Source: JAJYZP01 sp049964535
GTDB lineage: Bacteria > Actinomycetota > Acidimicrobiia > Acidimicrobiales > Acidimicrobiaceae
Length of the DNA stretch: 9,655 nt
Assembly (NCBI GenBank): GCA_049964535.1
Contig: JBMFXG010000100.1
Location: 1-9,655 of the forward strand
Reading direction: 5' to 3'
Shown: one piece after another, positions 4,144-9,655 of the stretch
How positions within the stretch are numbered: the first letter of the stretch is position 1
Layout of the letters: each line of letters begins with the position of its first letter
The notes under the pieces: generated by a model
Told to the model about the DNA's origin: nothing
The model's database searches: none
The model's input: only the letters and a program-made list of their open reading frames with translations
Translations under genes and position numbers: made by a program

Positions 4144-6651
4144 ATGAAGATTCTCTACTCTTGGCTCGTTGAGTTCTTCGAGCCCAGACCAGGAGCTGAA
4201 GCTCCCAGTCTCCAACCATCTCCGAGCGAACTCAATCTACTTGTCGATGCGCTCAATAGCTTGGGTATGGTCGTCGAGTCGGTCGAGCGAGTGCCAGCGC
4301 CGCTGAACGGTGTCGTCGTTGCAGAGGTGGCCCAGATCGACGAGATTGAAGGGGCGGATCATATTCGTCACGTCCTCGTCCACTCTGGTCAGGAGAGCCC
4401 AGTCAGTGTGGTCTGTGGAGCGACGAACTTTGCCGTAGGGGATCGTGTGCCCTTTGCTCAAGTCGGTGCCGTGTTACCTGGAGAGTTTCGCATCGAACGC
4501 CGAACCATGATGGGAAAGGTCTCGAACGGAATGCTCTGTTCCGCCCGAGAGCTGGAGCTCTCAGATGACGGTAGCGGCCTGATGATCTTGCCCGCTGATG
4601 CGCCAGTAGGTGGAGCCCTGGCGAAGTTTCTCGGTTTGGAAGAGGAGATCGTCATCGACCTCGCGATCGAGGCAAATCGGCCGGATGCCAATTCGGTGGC
4701 TGGAGTTGCTCGCGACGTCGCTCCGACGCTCGGTTTCGTCTTTCGCTCTGACGGCGGCATAGGAGCCCAAGCACCTGTTGTGATGTTGCGCGATGAGTTG
4801 GATCGAAGCTCTCATGGGGAGTGCCTGATAGGTGAGGTCGATCTCGCGGCAGTGTCTCGTATCGTTGCTGCGAAGTTCCAGGGACCTTTTGCGCTGGTCG
4901 ATCCAACGTCGGTCCGCCGTCGCCTTCAGCTCTGCGGAATGCGATCGATCTCTCCCGTCGTCGATGCGTCGAACTACGTCATGATCGAGATGGGTCAGCC
5001 CACGCATCCCTACGACCTTCGAGCGCTCTCTGGCTCGTCGATCGGGGTTCGAAACGCACGTGATGGCGAACGCTTGAAGACCCTCGATGGTGAGGAGCGA
5101 GTGCTCCAAGGTACTCATGGTGAAGACCTGGGCGACATCGTTATCGTCGATGCAGATTCTACCCCAGTTGGACTAGCGGGGGTAATGGGCGGTGATTCGT
5201 CGGTGATCACCGAGGAGACTACGAGTGTCCTCCTAGAGCTCGCTTGTTTTCCTCGATCCAATATTGCCCGGACCTCCAAGAGGCTTGGACTGCGCAGCGA
5301 GGCCTCTGCTCGTTTTGAGCGCGGCGTGGATCCAAATGCAGCTGAGTGGGCTCTCCAGCGCTTCTGCGAGCTCCTGGCCCAGGAACCCTTAGCTGTTGAT
5401 AGTGCCGGTCCGACACCTGTTCCATCGGTGACCGTTTCGCTGCGCTTGGCTCAGATAGAGCGGCTGCTCGGTCGAAGCTTTGAGATCGACCATCTCCGAA
5501 GGTTATTAGAGCCGTGTGGCTTTCTCGTGGGTGATGGGCGCGACGACGTCACTGAGGTAGTGGTGCCGTCATTCCGCCCTGATTGCACTATGGAGGCCGA
5601 CATCATCGAAGAGATTGCGCGTCACGAGGGATATCGATCTCTCGGAGAGCGCAGAATCCAGAGCCCGTATGTCGGAAAGCTCACTCCGTACCAACGTGAT
5701 CTCCGAAAAATTGGTGATTTTTTGGTCTCTCATGGTTACTTCGAGCTCATGGGATCGGCGCTCGTCAACGATGAAGACAGTGCCGTTCTTGGACTCTCCG
5801 GTCCTTCAATTCGTGCAAGTAATCCACTCTCCGCCGAGGAGTCCGTTCTACGTCGAACGCTCGCATCGACCGCCCTTGCTGCGCTTCGATTCAACGCGGC
5901 ACGACGCCGATCGGAGGTTGCGCTCTTTGAGATCGGTGAGGTATTCTCGATGCCGGTCGGCACAGCGATGCTTCCAGATGAGACGACGAGGCTCGGGGTA
6001 ATGACAACGTCTCCGGAGAACGGTGCTGCACCCCTTGTAGGGTTATTGGCCGATCTCGCCCTTGTGCTGGGCTCCTTGGAGGTTGAGATCNNNNNNNNNN
6101 AGCCGAGTCGAGATTCAGAGGCGATCGTTGCGGCGACGCTTGCGGGCCTTCCGTCGCCCGGATCGTGGCCGGATCTCCACTTCGGACGTTCAGGATACGT
6201 GGTGGTCAATGGAGTCCCTTGTGGCGCAATCGGCGAGTTTAAGGTCGAGACGGTACGAGACATGACCGACGGTCTCATCCGAGACCGTGTTGGTTGGCTC
6301 GAACTCGTCCTCTCGTGTTTGGGGATTCGAGATCGTCGGCCTCATCAGGCCCAGGAGTTGAGTCATTTTACGTCGACCGATCTCGACCTCGCTTTTGAGC
6401 TCGAAGTTGGCGTATCTGCGTTGCAACTGTGCCGAACCGTTCAACGAGCGTGTGGCGATCTTGCGCGCTCTGTTGAGCTCTTTGACGTCTTCACCTCTGA
6501 GAGGCTCGGGCCGAATCGTAGATCGCTTGCGGTTCGCATTCGTCTTGAGTCCATTGAGAGTACCGTCAGCGAGTCTCAGCTGGCCGAGATTATCCAAAGG
6601 GTCGAGGATTCGGTGAGAACAGATCTCGGAGGCGTCTTACGGCGATCGTAG
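4144..6651 (+). CDS. pheT: phenylalanyl-tRNA synthetase beta subunit (contains a 10-N gap)
   Basis: The beta chain of PheRS carries tRNA binding and editing functions. It has 835 codons, a normal length. Domains in order: an N-terminal segment (1-50); an EMAP-type tRNA-binding OB fold (about 54-165, GVVVAEVAQIDEIEGADHI to NGMLCSARELEL); the B3/B4 editing domain (about 215-400, MRSISPVVDASNYVMIEMGQ from 266, ending near RSEASARFERGVD); the B5 domain (about 428-498, with SFRPDCTMEADIIEEIARHEGY); the catalytic-like core (500-715, with HFGRSG in place of the usual HPGRSA); and the C-terminal anticodon-binding FDX-ACB domain (740-835, TSTDLDLAFEL, VELFDVFTSERLG). Ten N bases at 6091-6100 hide codons 650-653, but the frame is the same on both sides. 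The ATG lies one base after the pheS stop, with a weak CGAGG upstream. Confidence 0.96.
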   Translation: MKILYSWLVEFFEPRPGAEAPSLQPSPSELNLLVDALNSLGMVVESVERVPAPLNGVVVAEVAQIDEIEGADHIRHVLVHSGQESPVSVVCGATNFAVGDRVPFAQVGAVLPGEFRIERRTMMGKVSNGMLCSARELELSDDGSGLMILPADAPVGGALAKFLGLEEEIVIDLAIEANRPDANSVAGVARDVAPTLGFVFRSDGGIGAQAPVVMLRDELDRSSHGECLIGEVDLAAVSRIVAAKFQGPFALVDPTSVRRRLQLCGMRSISPVVDASNYVMIEMGQPTHPYDLRALSGSSIGVRNARDGERLKTLDGEERVLQGTHGEDLGDIVIVDADSTPVGLAGVMGGDSSVITEETTSVLLELACFPRSNIARTSKRLGLRSEASARFERGVDPNAAEWALQRFCELLAQEPLAVDSAGPTPVPSVTVSLRLAQIERLLGRSFEIDHLRRLLEPCGFLVGDGRDDVTEVVVPSFRPDCTMEADIIEEIARHEGYRSLGERRIQSPYVGKLTPYQRDLRKIGDFLVSHGYFELMGSALVNDEDSAVLGLSGPSIRASNPLSAEESVLRRTLASTALAALRFNAARRRSEVALFEIGEVFSMPVGTAMLPDETTRLGVMTTSPENGAAPLVGLLADLALVLGSLEVEIXXXXPSRDSEAIVAATLAGLPSPGSWPDLHFGRSGYVVVNGVPCGAIGEFKVETVRDMTDGLIRDRVGWLELVLSCLGIRDRRPHQAQELSHFTSTDLDLAFELEVGVSALQLCRTVQRACGDLARSVELFDVFTSERLGPNRRSLAVRIRLESIESTVSESQLAEIIQRVEDSVRTDLGGVLRRS
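6091..6100. other. 10-base run of N (assembly gap) inside pheT
   Basis: Ten undetermined bases sit in the core-domain region of pheT. The reading frame upstream (ending LGSLEVEI) and downstream (PSRDSEAI) agree if the gap is ten bases, so its true length is ten or differs by a multiple of three. Ten is also a common placeholder size. Domain spacing gives no sign of a large missing piece. Confidence 0.97.
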
Positions 6652-6652
6652 C

Positions 6653-6670
6653 GATGCATAAGTATTCGCT
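6653..6670 (+). promoter_or_regulatory. candidate ARG box (ArgR operator) before argC
   Basis: TGCAT-AAGT-ATTCG (6655-6668) is an imperfect palindrome close to the ARG-box core TGnAT-N4-ATnCA bound by the ArgR/AhrC repressor. Only the final base of the second half-site departs from that core. It begins two bases after the pheT stop and covers the -35 position (6654-6659) of the argC promoter, so bound ArgR with arginine would block polymerase. A second box at the usual 3-bp spacing would fall on 6674-6691 but is not convincing. Confidence 0.55.
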
Positions 6671-6676
6671 AGATGG

Positions 6677-6682
6677 TATAGT
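6677..6682 (+). promoter_or_regulatory. -10 element (TATAGT) of a leaderless argC promoter
   Basis: TATAGT is close to the TATAAT consensus and is followed by six bases (AGTTGT) and then the GTG start codon at 6689. Transcription starting 6-7 nt after the -10 would therefore begin on the start codon itself. No Shine-Dalgarno sequence precedes this GTG, which fits a leaderless mRNA, common in Actinobacteria. The -35 place (6654-6659, ATGCAT) does not resemble TTGACA. Confidence 0.55.
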
Positions 6683-6688
6683 AGTTGT

Positions 6689-7759
6689 GTGCAAGCCGTA
6701 GTTTTTGGAGCCTCTGGCTATAGCGGGGCGGAGCTTCTTCGTCTCTTACATGGTCATGGTGAGATCGAGGTGGTCGGTGTCAGTGGAGAGAGCACCGCTG
6801 GGCGCAGAGTCGGAGATCTCTATCCCGGCCTACCGCGTGCAGTTCGTGAGCTGCGAATTCGAACGACGGAGGAGCTGCTCGGCCTGATCGTGGGCGCCGA
6901 GTTGAGCTCGGTCGAGCTGGCGTTCTTTGCGCTACCGCACGGTGTCGCTGAGAGGCTTGCTCCTGACCTGCTTCGGCACGTATCGACCGTGGTCGATCTC
7001 TCGGCAGATTTTCGTCTTGCCGACCCTTCGAGCTACCCCTCGCACTACGGCAGAGAGCACGGTGAGCCGGAGCTGCTCGAGAAGGCCGTCTACGGCCTCC
7101 CGGAGTTCAAACGCAGCGCTCTGCCGGGCGCCAGGCTGATTGCGGCCGCAGGGTGCTACGTCACCGCCGCCACCATAGGGCTACTCCCCCTGGTAGAACG
7201 ATCGTTGGTCGAGCCTGACCACATCATTATCGATGCCGCTTCTGGTATCTCAGGAGCGGGACGCTCCTTGAAAGAGGAGAACCTTTTTGTTGGCCGGGAG
7301 GCCAACTACTCCGTCTACGGATTGAGACATCACCGACATGTCGTTGAGATGGAGCAGAACCTTGGCGTCAGAGTTATCTTCTCTCCACACCTCTTACCGG
7401 TGAGTCGGGGTATTTTGGCGACGATCTACGCCAGACCTTCCAACGAGCTGAGGGCACAGCTCGAGGCCTGTGGCGGCGAGGAGTCCGCCGATGCTCTCTT
7501 GCGGGAGCTCTATGCAACTCGGTATCAAAACGAGGAGTTTGTCGAGGTGACGACCGTGCCGCCCGACCTGTCGTCGGTCGTGTACTCAAATCTCTGTCGA
7601 GTCAGTGTCGTCTACGATGTCCGGACGAACTGGATCATCGTTGTCTCCGCTCTCGATAATTTGACGAAGGGCGCAGCTGGTCAAGCGATCCAGTGTGCAA
7701 ATATCGCTCTTGGTTATCTGGAATCTGAAGGGCTTCCGAAAGGTGGACGAGTACCGTGA
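6689..7759 (+). CDS. argC: N-acetyl-gamma-glutamyl-phosphate reductase
   Basis: Third step of arginine synthesis: NADPH-dependent reduction of N-acetylglutamyl-5-phosphate to the semialdehyde, in the cytoplasm. Of 356 residues, the N-terminal Rossmann part has GASGYSGAELLRLL (7-20), ALPHGVAERL and VVDLSADFRL. The catalytic cysteine is C156 in AAAGCYVTAATIG; the more usual form is NPGCYPT, so Asn-Pro is replaced by Ala-Ala here. Further family marks are IDAASGISGAGRS, YGLRHHRHVVEMEQ with the HRH active-site motif at 215-217, FSPHLLPVSRGILATIYA, and DNLTKGAAGQAIQCANIALG near the C-terminus. The start is GTG 6689; an in-frame TAA at 6659 limits extension, and the sequence MQAVVFGASGYSG begins as ArgC usually does. 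It appears to open the arginine operon from its own promoter. Its stop overlaps the argJ start (GTGA). Confidence 0.97.
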   Translation: MQAVVFGASGYSGAELLRLLHGHGEIEVVGVSGESTAGRRVGDLYPGLPRAVRELRIRTTEELLGLIVGAELSSVELAFFALPHGVAERLAPDLLRHVSTVVDLSADFRLADPSSYPSHYGREHGEPELLEKAVYGLPEFKRSALPGARLIAAAGCYVTAATIGLLPLVERSLVEPDHIIIDAASGISGAGRSLKEENLFVGREANYSVYGLRHHRHVVEMEQNLGVRVIFSPHLLPVSRGILATIYARPSNELRAQLEACGGEESADALLRELYATRYQNEEFVEVTTVPPDLSSVVYSNLCRVSVVYDVRTNWIIVVSALDNLTKGAAGQAIQCANIALGYLESEGLPKGGRVP

Positions 7760-8925
7760 CCGTAACGTATCCTCAGGGATTTCTCGCCAACGGAGTGGCG
7801 TGTGGTATCAAGAGCGACGGATCCCCCGATCTTGCACTCGTCCTTGGTGCAACTGGAGAGCCTCTGGTCAGTGCGGCCGTCTTTACTACGAATCGGGCGG
7901 CAGCCGCTCCAGTGGTGGTCTCTCAGGAGCACTTGCGGCTGTCGGGTGCCTCGATGCATGGGGTGGTAATCTCCTCGGGGAACGCCAATGCAGCGACCGG
8001 AGCAGCGGGGTTAGATGCCGCTCGACGCATGTGTGCCTCGGTCGGCGCCACCGCTGCGGTCGACCCGAGATCGCTCCTCGTGTGCTCGACTGGTCTCATT
8101 GGAATACCTCTGCCGGTGGAGCGAATTGAGCAAGCAACCCCCGTATTGGTCGCAGGGCTTGGAGCCGATGGCGCAGCAGGAGAGCGTGCGGCTCAAGCCA
8201 TCATGACGACCGATACGTTTTTGAAGATTGAGACTCGACAAGGTGATGGTTTTCGGTTGGGTGCCATGGCAAAGGGTGCAGCGATGATAGCGCCGAACAT
8301 GGCTACGATGCTCGCGGTCATTACGACCGACGCGATGGTGGAGAGAGAACGCCTTCAGCGAGCGCTGAGTCACGCCGTAGAGATGAGCTTCAACCGACTC
8401 ACTATCGATGGCTGCACTTCAACGAACGACACCGTGATACTCCTGAGCTCTCAGAGCTCCAAGGTGACCCCGTCCAGGCAGTTTGAGGAGCTGCTCGACG
8501 ATCTCTGCGCATCGCTGGCCCTTCAGATCGCACGGGATGCCGAGGGAGGTTCGAAGGTCGTGAGCGTCGTGGTCAGCGGCGCTCGCAACGAAGCGCAGGC
8601 TCTTCTTGGTGCCCGTAAGATCGCTCAGTCGCAGCTGGTCAAGTGTTCTTTTCTCGGTGAGGATCCATACTGGGGACGGGTTGCTTCGGAGTTGGGCTCT
8701 TCTGGGATCGACTTCGATCTCGCCCGGCTCTCGGTCTCCTATCAGGGCATTGAAGTCTCTCGATCGGGAGTCTCGGTAGAGTTCGATCAGAAGGAGCTTG
8801 CGCTGCGACTAGCTCAGGACTCTGTGATCCTGAAGGCCGACCTCGGCTACGGAGAAGGAACGGCAACGATCATCACCACGGATCTAGGCTACGCGTACAT
8901 TGACGAGAACAAAGGGACCTCGTGA
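7756..8925 (+). CDS. argJ: glutamate N-acetyltransferase / amino-acid acetyltransferase (ArgJ)
   Basis: ArgJ moves the acetyl group from N-acetylornithine to glutamate, recycling it in the cyclic arginine pathway; bifunctional forms can also use acetyl-CoA to make N-acetylglutamate. The 389-residue precursor has the self-cleavage site in KGAAMIAPNMATML: the chain should be cut before T184, which becomes the N-terminal nucleophile of the beta chain. Other marks are the ANGVACGIK opening, SSGNANAATG, MTTDTFLK, FNRLTIDGCTSTNDT, GEDPYWGRVASELG and a C-terminus ending TTDLGYAYIDENKGTS, a style seen in actinobacterial ArgJ. Sequence alone does not say whether it is mono- or bifunctional. The GTG start overlaps the argC stop by four bases and has a strong AAAGGTGG site (7739-7746) 9 nt upstream. 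Next comes argB, one base after the stop. Confidence 0.97.
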   Translation: MTVTYPQGFLANGVACGIKSDGSPDLALVLGATGEPLVSAAVFTTNRAAAAPVVVSQEHLRLSGASMHGVVISSGNANAATGAAGLDAARRMCASVGATAAVDPRSLLVCSTGLIGIPLPVERIEQATPVLVAGLGADGAAGERAAQAIMTTDTFLKIETRQGDGFRLGAMAKGAAMIAPNMATMLAVITTDAMVERERLQRALSHAVEMSFNRLTIDGCTSTNDTVILLSSQSSKVTPSRQFEELLDDLCASLALQIARDAEGGSKVVSVVVSGARNEAQALLGARKIAQSQLVKCSFLGEDPYWGRVASELGSSGIDFDLARLSVSYQGIEVSRSGVSVEFDQKELALRLAQDSVILKADLGYGEGTATIITTDLGYAYIDENKGTS

Positions 8926-8926
8926 G

Positions 8927-9655
8927 ATGGCGTCGTTGCGTGAAGCGGTGTCGGTGATCGACGAGAAGCTCTCTCTCGCGGACAAGGCCGCGATCTTGGT
9001 CGAGGCGCTTCCTTACATACGACGATTCTCAGGCACCACCGTTGTTGTAAAGTACGGTGGAAACGCCATTGCCGAAGGTGATGGAGGTAGTCGAGATGAG
9101 ACGCTCGAGTCCTTTGCCCAAGATATCGTTCTGTTGCACAGCGTGGGACTCCGACCAGTGGTGGTGCACGGAGGTGGACCACAGATCGACGCGCTTTTGA
9201 CCCGGTTGGGTATTGCGAGCGAGTTTCACGAGGGTTTAAGGGTAACGACCGCAGAGACGCTTGAGGTCGTCAAGATGGTCCTCTTGGGGCAGGTCAATCC
9301 GAGCATCGTTGCGCAGCTCAATCGGCTAGGGTCTCGAGGAATTGGTATCAGTGGTGCCGACGCTCAGCTCGTGCGGTGTACTCCGGTCTCTGATCACCAT
9401 GGGCTCGTGGGTGCAGTCTCGCAGGTCAACGCTGAGGTCCTCCACCGTCTCCTCGATGATGGCTTCATCCCGGTCGTTGCAAGTATCGCTACCGATGAGA
9501 GCGGTCAGGTCTACAACGTCAACGCCGATCACGTCGCCAGTGCGGTGGCATCGGCTCTCCATGCGGAGAAGTTGGTCTACTTGACCAACATTGAAGGCTT
9601 GCGACTCAATGTCGACGATCCGACCTCGCTGGTTCGGTCGATCGGAGCCGAAGAG
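8927..9655 (+). CDS. argB: acetylglutamate kinase (partial, 3' end outside window)
   Basis: Second step of arginine synthesis: ATP-dependent phosphorylation of N-acetylglutamate. From ATG 8927 the frame stays open for 243 codons to the window end, so the last part (perhaps 50-60 residues) is missing. Family marks: VVVKYGGNAI (39-48; K42), VVVHGGGPQIDALL (78-91), FHEGLRVTTAETLEVVKMVLLGQVNPSIV, GISGADAQLV (140-149), and NVNADHVASAVASAL (197-211) followed by KLVYLTNIEGL. Ahead of the kinase fold is an N-terminal helical stretch of about 35 residues (MASLREAVSVIDEKLSLADK...ALPYIRRF). Such an N-helix marks the hexameric, arginine-inhibited type of this enzyme, so feedback inhibition by arginine is likely. 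AAAGGGA (8911-8917) lies 9 nt before the ATG, which is one base after the argJ stop. argD, argF and argR often follow in Actinobacteria, but here that is beyond the window. Confidence 0.97.
   Translation, partial: MASLREAVSVIDEKLSLADKAAILVEALPYIRRFSGTTVVVKYGGNAIAEGDGGSRDETLESFAQDIVLLHSVGLRPVVVHGGGPQIDALLTRLGIASEFHEGLRVTTAETLEVVKMVLLGQVNPSIVAQLNRLGSRGIGISGADAQLVRCTPVSDHHGLVGAVSQVNAEVLHRLLDDGFIPVVASIATDESGQVYNVNADHVASAVASALHAEKLVYLTNIEGLRLNVDDPTSLVRSIGAEE

Noticed and set aside
4561..5118. 185-codon minus-strand frame inside pheT
   Set aside because: It is a shadow of pheT with no start signal or recognisable domain.
1..9655. Mobile elements, CRISPR arrays, tRNA genes, defence or toxin-antitoxin genes
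   Set aside because: I looked for terminal repeats, spaced direct repeats, tRNA cloverleaf landmarks and unusual small gene pairs and saw none. Gene order and content are those of a conserved actinobacterial core region.

Overview
This window is a housekeeping stretch of a Gram-positive, actinobacterial-type chromosome of moderate GC content. The gene order infC-rpmI-rplT-(SpoU rRNA methyltransferase)-pheS-pheT-argC-argJ-argB is the order I know from Mycobacterium tuberculosis (infC, rpmI, rplT, tsnR, pheS, pheT, argC, argJ, argB...). A DUF1844-type protein divergent from infC is also an actinobacterial habit. The moderate GC and the protein sequences fit a deep-branching lineage such as Acidimicrobiia (for example a Ferrimicrobium-like organism). 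That placement is inference; I cannot run a phylogeny.

Layout. Positions 1-87 hold the 3' end of hisG. A 238-bp convergent intergenic region follows, with several hairpins, and then a minus-strand DUF1844 gene (326-727). A 163-bp divergent promoter and leader region (728-890) precedes infC-rpmI-rplT (891-2125). These encode IF3, L35 and L20, with infC and rpmI overlapping. A 2'-O-rRNA methyltransferase gene starts 11 nt after rplT. After a 95-bp spacer with a long hairpin come pheS and pheT, the two subunits of phenylalanyl-tRNA synthetase, separated by 1 nt. A 37-bp spacer holds a compact promoter and a likely ArgR operator. argC, argJ and argB (cut by the window end) follow with overlapping or almost abutting ends; they encode the acetylated-intermediate steps of arginine biosynthesis. 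Ten undetermined bases (6091-6100) lie inside pheT.

How the genes work together. Positions 728-6651 make translation machinery: an initiation factor, two large-subunit proteins, an rRNA modifier and an aminoacyl-tRNA synthetase. Positions 6653-9655 are the start of an arginine biosynthesis operon, apparently under its own promoter.

I see no mobile element, CRISPR array, phage gene, tRNA or defence system, and no undescribed multi-gene system. The points worth a second look are regulatory. infC seems to start at a non-standard AUA codon (or AUC), which fits IF3 autocontrol. Its leader has mutually exclusive and pseudoknot-type pairings, one of which can cover the Shine-Dalgarno sequence. argC appears to be transcribed as a leaderless mRNA from a promoter overlapped by an ARG-box-like operator.
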